DNA from: Rugalucina vietnamica
Lineage: Eukaryota > Mollusca > Bivalvia > Lucinida > Lucinidae
Direction: 5' to 3'
DNA: 64,000 bases
NCBI GenBank assembly: GCA_964017185.1
Contig: OZ024872.1
Coordinates: 46,090,188 to 46,154,187, forward strand
Numbering within the stretch: position 1 is the stretch's first letter; each line of letters opens with the position of its first letter. The translations under genes were made by a program, and so were the position numbers. Shown piece after piece: positions 50,205 through 62,500 of the stretch. A model generated the notes under the pieces. The model did not search any database. It had not been told where the DNA came from and saw nothing but the letters and a program-made list of their open reading frames with translations.

Positions 50205-51006
50205 CCCTGTCCAACGTTGACGACGGTGAAACGGTCCCAACACCGGTTACTACGGTGCTTTCGCTACAATATTTGATGGATGCGAATAAATTTCTTGTCT
50301 TGTTCAATGTTATATAAACGTTTGCGATGAAGTAAAACGCGCATCTAATGGAGAATCAACTTGACTTTTTATTTCTGCTTGAACGAAAAACTGTTTTTGT
50401 ATATTTTTTCCAATCATTCGATTCAAAGTTGGTAAACAAGGTTCGTCCAAGGCCTATTCGGCCGATTTCTACAGAAACGGTTCGTATTTTCCAAAATACG
50501 CACAAAATGTAAGCAAACGAGCATTTTGCAATGACTTGTAGGCAAAATTGTGGGACGTTTGCATCGTTCTCGATAGATTTTCCCCCGAAAAATGCACAGG
50601 AAGAATTTTATGGCAAAAAGTAAAAACAACGCCGGTTACTACGGTACCAGAATTACCTGGATTGTTGGATAGATGGGCGTTCTAGCTTTACAAGATGCGG
50701 ATTGTGTTACTAATTCGTGCCCTGCTTCTGCCTACATACCTCTTTCATGTAGTTTCGGGAACTATACGTTCATTGGCGTGGCTATCAACCCTAAAATGAA
50801 GAGATTTTAATGAAACATTTCCGTATTGTTATGAGATAGAAGTGGTTCCAATATGAAAACAGGGCTTGTCCGTGACTCACCAATTGCACGTAATTATACT
50901 TTAAGGTACCTTATTATTATAAGTTTCACCAACCTTTCTGCAACCCTTTTAAATTGAAGTACTTTCTTGCTTGTACTTACTTACTCGCTCAATGACTATG
51001 ACTGAC

Positions 51007-51040
<34 letters not shown>

Positions 51041-51041
<1 letters not shown>

Positions 51042-51165
51042 GATTATTGAATGAATGTCGAAAACTATGAACGAGTTCATATGGCGAGGACGCACGAGCT
51101 TGCGAGTGAATTTGCCCATATGAACGAGTTCCGAATATTTTACGATTTTCATTCAATAACCTTTT
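51041..51165. repeat. Small foldback
   Basis: GATTATTGAATGAA and GAACGAGTTCATATGG are mirrored by CCCATATGAACGAGTTC and TTTTCATTCAATAA. Confidence 0.7.
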
Positions 51166-52025
51166 CATTACATATATATACCATAAAGTACGCAATGGAA
51201 GGTTTGTAAATGCTTATTCCTGGCAACTCCAGTCCTGATAGACATTTTATTTGGCCACATTTCATGTAAAAAGGTATCGTTTCTAACGACTTATCACTAT
51301 ATTGCAACACACGCAGAGCTTCACCTTTGTGTACGCGAGAACCGTGACGTTGCAGTAAAATTGATTACGTCGATGTGACTCTTAGGCGTGGTTGCGATCG
51401 GAAATTTCATGAACAAAGTTAGAAATTCGGAGTACAAACACTTTCAAAATTTGAGGTATTGGTTTTGAAATGAAGTTTAGTGTGTTTATTGTGCGAGGTT
51501 CTAGTTTCGTCGTTCGTTTAGATGAAATGGAAATGGAAAATTGCTGCCAGATTTTTTTTTTTCAATGGCGACCTACTGTACTATCGAAAGTAGTCCCGCC
51601 GGGAACTTGCTTCTTTAGACCCGTGCAAACTATTGAATATGACATAAGTTTCCATCAAAAACATTCTTAACTATTGAATATGGAAAATTCTAACACACCT
51701 CGCCTATATAGCCAATGGTAAAAAAAACGCGTCATATTGTGCAACAATTTCTTTGGGCGAATAAGCGTGACTTTAATTTACGACGTTTTTTTTTTTTCGC
51801 CATTTTGGTAAGATTATGACCTCAGCTATCTCATAAGTCACGTAACCTTGACGTTAGACGATGTAAGGTCATTTCAACGAGTTAAAAACGTAACAAACAT
51901 GTGTAGACATTTGCGGTAACATCAAAAGTTTGGCGGAATTTCATCAGTGCAATGGTCGAAAAGTTATTGAGAAACTGAAGGTTTAAAATGATTTTACTTT
52001 GTTTGTTGCATGTAAGAATCGAAAA

Positions 52026-52153
52026 AGATCAGCTCTAGTGCGTGAATTGTTGAGTAATAATTCCCTGTTTGTCAGTCAGTCGTACGCAGATAAATCACTC
52101 GCGCTGCGCGCTCGTGATTTGATCTCACAACTCACTGCTAGAGCTGATCTATT
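52026..52153. repeat. Small foldback
   Basis: GATCAGCTCTAGTGCGTGAA mirrors ACTCACTGCTAGAGCTGATC, with an inner hairpin AAATCACTCGCGC / GCGCTCGTGATTT. Confidence 0.75.
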
Positions 52154-52699
52154 TCTTAAATATTCAATATTTTCAGCAATGTAAAGTGAACGGAGAAATT
52201 TCTTCGGAATAAATATAATATGAGATATACATGTATGCTGTGTTGGAGCAAAAAATGGATTTCAAATGGCACCCCAATCTAGAATAGCAGTCCCACAAAA
52301 TGTCGAAGCACTTCCCAATCTGGCCACAACAGGTACTGTTGACTGGAACGTCAAAGCAAGAACAAACATACAAACATAATTTATCTCCCTTCAGTGACAT
52401 CATACATGCACCTTCTGTTAACCGCATACTGCCTCATATAGTTATTTGGAATGCTATACCCGAAATACACTAAATAATCAAGTTGATACGTATATGTTTA
52501 CTTATTTTTTGTCAGAAAATGGAATATCACGTCTGTGGAAAAAAATTCCAACCAAACAAGATCTTTTCAATGGGGAGAAAATTATCTTTTCAGCAGATAC
52601 TGGACTTCTTAGTTCAATTGGAGCTCGGTCTTCAATGAAAGTCTCTAAGGTTCGCGTTTGAAACGAATGTGGATCTTTTTTTATCTTTGATTTATTAAA

Positions 52700-52935
52700 A
52701 GGTCAATGATGATGACTCCTTTCGCATCCTCCACTTACATGTATATTGTCTTATTCTGCAAGAAACAATACGATACTTTGCATTTGGATATTACTAGTCT
52801 TTGTGTTGACGTTCCTCCTGAAAGTTACAAATTTACAGTAATTCTCTTTGTTGCCAAAGGGTTACTTGAGTATCCGAAACCATGGTATGACCCACCCCTT
52901 TCTCGTTAATATGTTCACTGCTCTTAAATGATCTG
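52700..52935. repeat. Dispersed repeat related to 7190-7375
   Basis: ATTACTAGTCTTTGTGTTGA, TTCTCTTTG, and ATGTTCACTGCTCTTAAA align with the segment upstream of the first foldback. Confidence 0.6.
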
Positions 52936-53593
52936 TTTTAATCATTGATTGTCAATAAGCCAGACAAGGAAGTTATTTTACTATATGGCTTATGCATTTT
53001 TAAAGTCTTTTTAAAAACTCTAATTCATGGGAGAAAATCGGGTTGATCAGAGGAACGTTTATTTTCCAGAACAGTAAGATATGTTGTTTTTGTTTTGTTT
53101 TTTAGTTTTTTAAGAGTTGTTAGAAACATCTTAATCTTAATGAGTCAGTTCTGAAGTAAAAAAATTCAAAGAAGTTTAATTAGAATTTAGTAGTGTCTTA
53201 TAGGGCAAACGGCAACCTTTTCTACAATGAGACACGATCTATCTTATTACAATACCAGAATACGGAACCGTTTCATTAAAAAAAAAAAAATACGGAGTGT
53301 CTATTGACAGACGGCTGTCAATAGCAAATATTCGGTAAAAATAATAATAATAAAAAAAAAATAATAAAAAAAAGCTCTTCACTATAGACTTAATGTTCAT
53401 GCCAATTAACGTAAAGTTCCCGAAACCTACATGAAAGAGGTGTGTAGGCAGAAGCATGACACAAATAAGTAACAAGATCCGCATCTTGTAAAGCTAGAAT
53501 GCACATGTATCCAACAATCCAGGTAAATCTGGCACCTTTGTAACCGGCGTTGTTTTTTCTTTTTGTCACTAGAAAAAGTGCCTTGAGAGGCAC

Positions 53594-54758
53594 GTATACC
53601 CCCGGCTGGTGGTCACCCAGTCCTCCTTCTCCCTCCCACAACCACCCAGCACATGTACACCCATGACATTGAATCACAAATCCCGAACAAAAGACAGTAC
53701 CCTTTTCAAATACTTTATTGAAGTGTGCATTCTAAAGCACTTTGACCACAGACATGGGGAGTGTAGTTTTTAGAGTGACATATCTTCTTTAGAGCAGTAC
53801 ACAGAGCTGACTTGTGTACTCCATCTAGGACTTAATCACGGACATTGAGGGTCAGGTCCTCAGTCCTAGATGGAAAATGAAATTAGAATGTCAGTCTAAA
53901 TTAAAAAAAAAATAATAGTAATAATAAAAGTATTGATGTCCTAGATCTTGAACTCAAGCCCCCCCCCCCCCCCCCCCGCGCGACATGGACCCAACCCTAT
54001 ACCCTATAGGGTACCTATAGTCCAAATATGAATGGTTTCTGATATATAGTTCATGAGATAAACACCAATAGAGAAACTTTAACCAAAACTTTGACGCAAA
54101 TTAAAGGTGACCTAGATTTTGAACTCTAGCCCCACCCCCGGGCATGGACCCTGGGTCCAAACTCATAGAAACAAAGCCAACCCTATAGGGTACCTATAGT
54201 CCAAATATGAATGGCTTCTGATGATTGGCTCATGAGATATACCGCACTAGAGAAACTTTAACCAAAACTTTGACGCAAATTAAAGGTGACCTAGGTTTTG
54301 AACTCAAGCCCCACCCATGGGCATGGACCCTGGGGTCCAAAATCATAGAAACAAAGCTAACCCTATAGGGTACCTATAGTCCAAATATGAATGGTTTCTG
54401 ATATATAGTTCATGAGATATACACCAATAGAGAAACTTTAACCAAAACTTTGACGCAAATTAAAGGTGACCTAGATTTTGAACTCTAGCCCCACCCCCGG
54501 GCATGGACCCTGGGGTCCAAACTCATAGAAACAAAGCCAACCCTATAGGGTACTTATAGTTCAAATATGAATGGTTTCTGATATTTAGTTCATGAGATAT
54601 ACACCAGCAGAGAAACTTTAACCAAAACTTTGACATTTTAACTGAACTAACGAACCAACGAACCAACGAACTAACGAACTAACGAACATACGAACGGACG
54701 AACGGACGAACGGAAAAGCGAAAACTATATACCCGTCGGCATAAATGCCGGGGGTATA
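53594..54758 (+). mobile_element. Tandem-repeat/hairpin element TRH-4
   Basis: The left end GTATACCCCCGGC (53594) matches the terminal hairpin (54728-54758: TATACCCGTCGGCA / TGCCGGGGGTATA). Between are about four ~180-bp units (53940-54640), an ACGAACCA/ACGAACGG simple repeat (54655-54715), then the hairpin. It interrupts the third arm of the long inverted repeat. Confidence 0.8.
53940..54640 (+). repeat. ~180-bp tandem repeat, about 4 units
   Basis: Units begin CCTAGATTTTGAACTC near 53940, 54111, 54290 and 54470; landmarks CCCTATAGGGTACCTATAGT and AACTTTAACCAAAACTTTGA. The first unit contains a poly-C run (53960-53977). Confidence 0.92.
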
Positions 54759-54825
54759 ATAAAATTCTTCCTGTGCATTTTTGTGGGGAAAATTATCGAA
54801 AAGGAGTATTTTTATTATAATTTAA

Positions 54826-54883
<58 letters not shown>

Positions 54884-55890
54884 CTGGATAATGTTTCGAC
54901 ACGAAACTTCCGAATGCGTGAGTCAGTCATAGAGTCATTGAGCGAGTAAGCAAGTACAAGCAAGAAAGTACTTCAATTTAAAAGGGTTGCAGAAAGGTTG
55001 GTGAAACTTATAATTATACCCAGGTACCTCAAAGTATAATTGCGTGCAATTGGTGAGTCACGGACAAGCCCTGTTTTCCTATTGGAACCACTTCTATCTC
55101 ATAACAATACGGAACTGTTTCATTAGAATCTCTTCATTAACCATGCCAATAAACGTATAGTTCCCGAAACTACATGAAAGAGGTATGTAGGCAGAAGCAG
55201 GGCACGAATTAGTAGCACAATCCGCATCTTGTAAAGCTAGAACGCCCATCTATCCAACAATCCAGGTAATTCTGGTACCGTAGTAACCGGCGTTGTTTTT
55301 ACTTTTTGCCATAAAATTCTTCCTGTGCATTTTTCGGGGGAAAATCTATCGAGAACGATGCAAACGTCCCACAATCTTGCCTACAAGTCATTGCAAAATG
55401 CTCGTTTGCTTACATTTTTGTGCGTATTTTGGAAAATACGAACCGTTTCTGTAGAAATCGGCCGAATAGGCCTTGGCCGAACCTTGTTTACCAGCTTTGG
55501 ATCGAATGATTGGAAAAAATATACAAAAACAGTTTTTCGTTCAAGCAGAAATAAAAAGTCAAGTTAATTCTCCATTAGATGCGCGTTTTACTTCATCGCC
55601 AACATTTATATAACATTGAACAAAACAAGAAATTTATTCGCATCCATCAAATTTTGTAGCGAAAGCACCGTAGTAACCGGTGTTGGAACCGTTTCACCGT
55701 CGTCAACGTTGGACAGGGTGAAACGACTGTCCTAAAATCGTACACTCGAGACAAGACAAGAAGACAAAATGCTGATTTTGAGTCACGCAAGTTTGATTGT
55801 CATACTAAATATTGTTTCCATGGTAGAGCTGAAACCAATTGTCTGAAGGCAAAGTCTTATAAATGTGTTTTATAACTTTTTTATTTTCAG

Positions 55891-56116
55891 AGCAGCATGC
55901 AGAGGAAGGGTAAAGAGGACGTTAATAATGACTATCTCTATGATCGCAATAAGTCTTTTATGGAGAAATGGAGAGAGCATGTGAAAAATAAGAAAGAGAC
56001 TGGCGGGGCCAATAAAAGACTCGAGGTATTTTATCCAAACATTATGGAAGACTGGTCATACTAAATATAAATAGCAACTAAAACTCATTATACGGCATTC
56101 TAATCGAACATCAGCG

Positions 56117-56210
<94 letters not shown>

Positions 56211-56213
56211 ATA

Positions 56214-56311
<98 letters not shown>

Positions 56312-56341
56312 GCAACCATTGATTTAATTTCGCCAGTTCCC

Positions 56342-56435
<94 letters not shown>

Positions 56436-57474
56436 GATTTAATTTCGCCAGTTCCCTTTAATGTATTCTGATCCTTCAAAGTCTTTCAAAAACATGTTCT
56501 GTCATTAATGATCTTTTCTTCATTTTCAGTATTTCTTCCGAGGGTTGTTCCTGTTTCAAACACCGACGCAACTCTATGTTCTCTTGCTGCATATACTGCC
56601 ATACATGTTAAGCGACTCTGGCCCATGGTCGCTGTATCTTACTCGTGTCCTTTGCTGTTTTATGGTTGTCAATTTATTGGCCAACTGGTTTTTGGTGATT
56701 CTCCATGACCCAAGCTATACAAAAAAGAAGGACAATCCATATATTGACTTTAATCGTAATGACCAACCGCCCGATGTGTTCCGACCGCTGATTCAGGAAG
56801 CGGTAGATAACCAGAATAATGGAAGTGCTGTGTATGATATGGAAGTCAAGGATTCTCTCCCTTGGTCGTTCTGTAAATACTGCGAAATTCGTGTGCCTCC
56901 TCGAACTTACCATTGCAAAATGTGCAAAAAGTGCATCATGAAAAGAGACCACCATTGTGTTATGATTGGTAACTGTGTTGGCTTCAATAATCAAAGATAT
57001 TTCTTCATGTGGCTATTTTACGGATTCGTGTACGAATGTTTTGGATTTATTCTTACGTACAATTATCTGTGCGAAGTGTATTCGCCCATAGCCGATAGCT
57101 GGAAGGACTATATTTTCATATTCTCCATATGGAGGTGGATGTTCGGGAGAACAAAAGGACTTTTCTGTCTGATGGTTGTCCAGATTACCATAGAATTCGT
57201 TTTCACGATAGTTTCACTGTTTTATTTTGGTTCACAAGTAAAAATGACGTTCACTGGATTGACAATGTTCGAAGTTGTGAAAAAAGTACCAATAAAAAAC
57301 ACGAATACTTACCGACGGAATGCAAGATCGGTGTTCGGAGGTTTTTGGTATCTGAACTTCTTTTTCCCACTGACTCCTGTTTTTAGACAGCTGGATGATG
57401 GTGTGCAATGGGAAGGATTACAGTATGACCGAATTGCTTACAAGAAGTGGAAAGATGATGGGGAGTTAATGTGA
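55891..57474 (+). CDS. DHHC palmitoyltransferase, ZDHHC22/24-like, 2 coding exons
   Basis: Protein S-acyltransferase that adds palmitate to cysteines from an autopalmitoylated DHHC cysteine, in endomembranes. Exons 55891-56025 (ATG at 55897) and 56530-57474 (TGA); AG/GT borders and phase 0 join to give 357 residues. The acceptor before 55891 implies an upstream 5' UTR exon. Two N-terminal membrane segments lie near residues 48-70 and 76-101, then the cysteine-rich domain from C158 ([41 protein letters not shown]) with the catalytic Cys at about 186, and two further membrane segments near 200-225 and 250-275. A TxxE-like LTMFE follows TM4. The short length and four TM segments fit ZDHHC22/24; the exact orthologue is not certain, so no symbol is given. 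The intron is packed with TATC repeats. Confidence 0.92.
56108..56434. repeat. (TATC)n microsatellite array in the palmitoyltransferase intron
   Basis: Tetranucleotide runs at about 56112-56310 and 56342-56434, interrupted near 56205 and separated by GATTTAATTTCGCCAGTTCC, a segment repeated again right after the array (56435-56456). The duplicated spacer suggests a segmental slip or unequal exchange. Confidence 0.97.
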
Positions 57475-57556
57475 AAAGATCTGAACACACCATGTCTTGT
57501 CATTGATTTCAAAGAACTAGATAACATAATTTATGTATTTACGTATTTATATAGGG

Positions 57557-57694
57557 ATCAAATATGATTTTCCATTCATTAACATTCACTAGGTCCCGAG
57601 GGGAGTGTTGAAAACCTCGGTCTACTCCCTCGGTTTTCAACACTCTCCGAGGGACCCGTAGCGAATGTTAATGAATGACAAAATCAATTTTGAT
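57557..57694. repeat. Foldback element with ~60-bp arms
   Basis: ATTCATTAACATTCACTAGG and GAGTGTTGAAAACC on the left mirror GGTTTTCAACACTC and GCGAATGTTAATGAATGA on the right. Loop TCTACTCCCTC. It lies about 80 bp after the palmitoyltransferase stop, so it may be in the 3' UTR. Confidence 0.9.
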
Positions 57695-58248
57695 CGCTAT
57701 TATTGCATAATTACTACGCAAACGAAAGAAATAATGGTGCACCATATTTTACAGCCTCATCACATTTTCATACGTGTAAAAGTTTTCATTCTTATGCTTG
57801 TTCCGGGCCGACTTCGTTCATTATTAGCACGTGTTTTGCGTGGCGCCCGGTAACGAGCATAGGTAAAAGCCATGTAGTAACAGCACGTGCGCACGAGCAT
57901 TGCAGTATTGATAAACTACTTTCTTTTCACTAATACAAATGGTGTTTTATACTATTTAGTTTATTTGAATTTAAACTTAATGTCCCAATGAACATTTTTC
58001 AGTCATGCTGGGACTATATGTTAACTATAGTGTATGTACACTAATTCACTTACAGATAAAAATATATATTTTAACATTATTTTTATCATGTTTGTATTAA
58101 AAAGTGTTATATAATAAAACAACTGTTGACTGTTGACTATTGACCTCGGCTTCGCCTCGGTCAATATTGGTAGTCTCTGTTGGATATCACATCATATTCA
58201 TTGATTGTATATTATTTATTTCCCTTAGAAATAGAAGCGATTTTAAAT
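57695..58248. other. Downstream of the palmitoyltransferase; SINE-1 scrap and small foldback
   Basis: 57969-58030 (TTAATGTCCCAATGAAC, TTTTTCAGTCATGCTGGGAC) is the tail of a SINE-1 on the - strand. An AATAAA at 58113-58118 could end the transcript (not proven). 58132-58163 holds the small palindrome TTGACCTCGGCTTCGCCTCG. Confidence 0.5.
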
Positions 58249-58450
58249 TGAGCCACTTCATGAGAAAACCGGATTTTGCCTATGCGAAAACAAAGACGCA
58301 GACCAGCTCTGATCAGCGCCTTTGTTTTCGCTACTCGGATAGTACAATCGCTTTTCTACTTACATCCAAAGCCATCTTCTGTAGCAAAGGACGGTTTGTG
58401 TAAGACATGGTCGGAAATCCCAAAGACCGGTTTTCTCGCGGCGCGGCTCA
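58249..58450 (+). mobile_element. MITE-A copy 21 (CCGG subtype, core deleted)
   Basis: TGAGCCACTTCATGAGAAAA to CGCGGCGCGGCTCA. The core is shortened to CAGACCAGCTCTGATCAGCG. Confidence 0.88.
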
Positions 58451-58616
58451 ATTGAAATATCATAAGAAATGACACTTCGTGTGTTCTGTATCTCTGAAAT
58501 CTCTATGACTGTGACAGCTATCCTGTTGTCATGTGAACTAAATTCGTGTAAAATGTTCATTTATTAGTAAATTTAATTTGGTCAAACGGCTAGATAAACT
58601 TTTAGACTAATAGTAG

Positions 58617-58617
58617 T

Positions 58618-58649
<32 letters not shown>
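58617..58649. repeat. (GTT)n microsatellite
   Basis: About ten GTT units. Confidence 0.95.
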
Positions 58650-58650
<1 letters not shown>

Positions 58651-59176
58651 TCCATTCATTTGCTTGGATAATAAAACATTTAACTATAAATGTTATATAG
58701 ATTTGCCCAGAATTATAGTATTTAAAATATAGTCAATCAAAATGTATTAAACCTCGAAAAATATTAATCCAAGATTAAACAAAGGTAGAAGTAAGCAACG
58801 ACCATGAACTGGTGTAATCAGAACTGAAGTCCCACCCGTTTTAAACCTTCTTTTTGCAAGCCGATAATCATCGGATTGAGCAACATATGCACGGTGATTT
58901 GAATTATAATTGGCATTAGTTTCATGTATTAGATTAAGGTGCCCTGTGCTTCTTTTCAGGAATCCTGCTGTGTTTAATAATTTTGTAAAATTTTAACATC
59001 TGTGCTACCGCCCTGATCACATCACCGCTTGATAATTAAATCATTATGATTAGTTTCATTTTCTTAGTGCGAAGAAGTAATGAGATGAGCATAATCATTT
59101 CAGGAAACTTGCAATCCATTTCATAGTTCATAGTTCTCCCCCTTCTGTGTTGTTCATGCTACCACGGAATGCATGC
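58650..59176. other. Unannotated intergenic sequence
   Basis: AT-rich. No gene signal. Confidence 0.4.
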
Positions 59177-59434
59177 ATCACCAGGAAAACATGTCATGCA
59201 ATGTATACCCCCTTAAACCCCACTTTTATAAAGAAAACTGTTTTTTTTTCTTATTTTTGATCCTAAATATAGATTTCGGGTACTCAGAACCGCCTCGGCA
59301 AGGCGGTTCTAACGTGTACCCACAATCAATGTTTTGAGCAAAAGTATTCAAAATATCAAATATTTCCAATGAAATTTTCATTTTTTTATGCTTTTGAAAA
59401 AATTCTCTGTATATTGCAGACATTTGCATGATGG
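59177..59434. mobile_element. MITE-B copy 6, intact centre
   Basis: CATCACCAGGAAAACATGTC on the left, GAACCGCCTCGGCAAGGCGG in the centre, and a decayed right end. Confidence 0.82.
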
Positions 59435-59539
59435 TAAAAAACATTTTACGACCTTGGAGTACGAATTAATAACTAGACGGGATAGAAAGTTCAACCTAAA
59501 ACGTCACACAAACATTGGTCGTTCGTCTCTCACTAATAA

Positions 59540-62500
59540 GAAACAAAATCATTATTTTTAGAATAAGGTTCATTTGTTATGGTGAGTTCATTGATAGCTT
59601 TAAACTGCCTGTTGCAAGTAGAGCAAGTCAATGTCATGGAATCTGCTGGTGGTCCATTGGTCTTGGCTATGCATTCTCTGCGCTTTCCTTCAGCCTCACA
59701 GATTCACTTTTTTTTTTTTTCAAAGAGGGCTGTTCCTTTGTTGATGAGACCTCGCCACTTTAATCGCTCCTGTGCAGTCTGTTTCCCAGACCCTTTTGGT
59801 ATTTTAAATTCCCTTGGAAATGCTTTGAGCGTGTCTTTGTAGCGTTTCTTCTGGCCACCTTGATAGCACTTTCCCTCTTGTAAGTCTCCATAGAAAACGT
59901 TCTTTGGAAGTCGCTCATCAGGCATACTTATAACATGGCCAGTCCATCTTAGCTGTGCCATGCTTTGCATCCATGCTTCCTTCAGAAGCTCTGTGTCTTG
60001 AATCCTATCTTGCCACTTGATTTTTCACAGCTTTCTCATACAGCTTAAGTAGAAATCGTTAAGTCTCTTTGATTGACGTTGGTATACTGCCCAGGTCTTA
60101 CATGCAAACAAGAAGGCTGGCAGTACCATAGCCTTCAGTTGTAGAAGCTTGGTTCAAGCTTGATTCCGTTTCGCTCACAGACATTTGCACGAAGTCTTCC
60201 GAATGACACACTGGCTTTTGCAATTCTGGCAGTGACCTCATCATCAATGTGCACTGCACTGGAGAGCGTGTTTTCCAGGTAGGCACGTTTATCAACAACT
60301 TTCAGTTTTTGTCCATTCACAGTGATAGTTGGTTCATTGTATGGTTTTCCAGGTGCTGGTTGGTGTGCAACCTCTGTCATTTTGGTGCTAATTGTGAGAT
60401 CATAGTTACCACATGACTGTGAGACTCGATCCATGGCTCTTTGCATTTTTGTTTCTGAGCTGACATTCTTATCCATATCATCTACACAGAGGAGCTCATC
60501 TAGCACATCAGTGTGCACCTTAGTTTTGACTTGCAACCGTCTAACGTTGCCATTAAAACGGTGCCTGACTGGAAAACCAGGGTCACTGTCCTGAAAAGCA
60601 TCCATGAGCATGGCAGAAAACATCGTGCTGATGGTGCCATAACACAGCCCTGTTTGACCCCATTTGTTACCTCAAAGGGTTCAGACACTCTCCATCATTT
60701 TGCAAACGTACCTGCATGCCGTCATAAAATTGTCACACCATTGGTATGAATCTGGGAGGACAGCCAAACTTGGCCATGATTTTCCAATGTCCATCTTGGC
60801 TATGTAAAGAGCTTTGGTGAGGTCGACAAACGTCATGTATAGATCTACAGTCTGTTCTTGGCATTTCTCCTGAAGCTGGCTTGCTGTGAAGATCATGTCT
60901 ATTGTCCCTTTGTCTTTTCGGAATCCACATTGCCTTTCTTGGATAAGTCCTTTCTGATCAATATGAACATTCAGGCGATTCAACAGAAATTTTGCCGGTA
61001 TTTTCCCAGCAATAAAATTATTGATAGAGAGATGCCTCTGTGGTTGTCACAGACTTGAGAATTTCCTTTCCGCTTGTATATGTGGATATTGGGTGCATCC
61101 TTAAATTCTTATGGGATAGCCTCCTTCCTCCACATACAGTGAAATACCTCTGTTAGTTTCTCTGCCATGGGTAGCCTCAACCTTATAAATCTCGGCAGGA
61201 ATTGCCCCTGCATCTGGAGCCTTGCCAGATGACAGTTGTTGAACAGCTTTTCTTGTTTTCCATGACGATTGGAAATTTCAGAATCTAACAAAACATTGCA
61301 CTCCATATGTGGCAATAAAAATAAAACTGAGATCCTTTAAGAGCAAGGACAACATTAAAGAGAAAGGAGATGAGTCATACCCATCTGTCGATTACATCCT
61401 CATTGATGTTTGAGGGTCGACTGAGCACACTATTGAAGTGTTCTGCCCACCTTTCCAATATAGCCTCTTTATCTGTGAGAAGAGTGCTTCCATCTGCACT
61501 GAGCAATGTGGTGGCTCCAGAACTCTTTGGGCCATAAATGGTTTTTAGTGCATCACGAAATTTCTTCATATCTTTTCTGTCTGCAAAAGACTGAATTTCT
61601 TCTGTTTTCTTTCTCAGACAGGAATCTTGCATGTCCCTAAGGTTGGTCTGGACTGTCTTACAAATGTTGCTGTAGGCTGCTTCTTTGGATACTGAGCTGG
61701 TATAATCTTGGCGTGCCGTGTGCAGTCGGTGCTTTTCTTCAAGAAGCCTTTAAATTTCGTCGTCAATCTCATCAAACCAGTCATGATTTTTTTTGCGAGA
61801 TTGATAGCCGAAGAATGAACCTTTTTATGGAAAATTGTCCAGTTTATTTCGGGGTCCTCTGAACTGAGATTGATTGCATCCAGTTGGTTGCAAATGTCCG
61901 CTAAGAAAGCTTGTCTCACGCTGTCTTGATTCAGCTTTGAGACATCCAGTCTTTTACGAGCTTTCTTGCCTTGAGGTCTCCTCGCAGGCTGGATTCTTAG
62001 GTTGAGTTTTGCTGACAACCAGTCTATGATCTGTCCAGCAATCTGCAACACACATAGTCTTTGTCACTCGGACATCCTGCCTGTCTTTTCTCCGCACTGT
62101 GATATAGTCTATGAGATGCCTTTTTGTTTGGAACGGGGATGCATCCAGAATGTTTTGTTTCTATTAGGTGGACGGAAGACTGTGCTGGTGATTAGAAGAT
62201 CATGTTCAGCACACTGCCTTAGAAGCAAGAGACCATTGCTGTTGCACTTTCCAACACCTTCTGGAGCTATAGCTAATTCCCTGGTCTGGTGGTCTGTATA
62301 CCAACTCTGGCCAAGTCGCCAAGAAGGATAAGCTTGTCTTTACTGGGTGTAGCAGAAATATCGTCGTCTAAGTCATTATAGAACTTGTCCATAATCTTAT
62401 CTGGATTTGTCATCGTGGGTGCATAGTTACTGACAGAGGAAGTCTCAATGTCATTAGGCGGTCATTGATGCCAATTCTGAAAGCTGACCAACAAGTTCTG

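Larger units (their letters stand above)
50205..55723. mobile_element. 5.5 kb structure with ~0.85 kb long inverted repeats
   Basis: 50205-51040 is the reverse complement of about 54826-55723, at high identity (blocks CAACGTTGACGACGGTGAAA, CACCGGTTACTACGGTGCTT, AACCTTTCTGCAACCC). Both arms end inward in ATT/AAT trinucleotide runs (51008-51040, 54828-54880). A third, diverged arm in the same orientation as the right one lies at 53250-53580 and 54759-54810, split by TRH-4. No transposase ORF seen. Confidence 0.85.

Noticed and set aside
51999-52661. Possible small coding exons
   Set aside because: The frames fall on foldbacks or lack conserved motifs and splice sites.
56508-56708. ORF overlapping the palmitoyltransferase exon in another frame
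   Set aside because: Shadow frame of exon 2; the DHHC frame is the conserved one.
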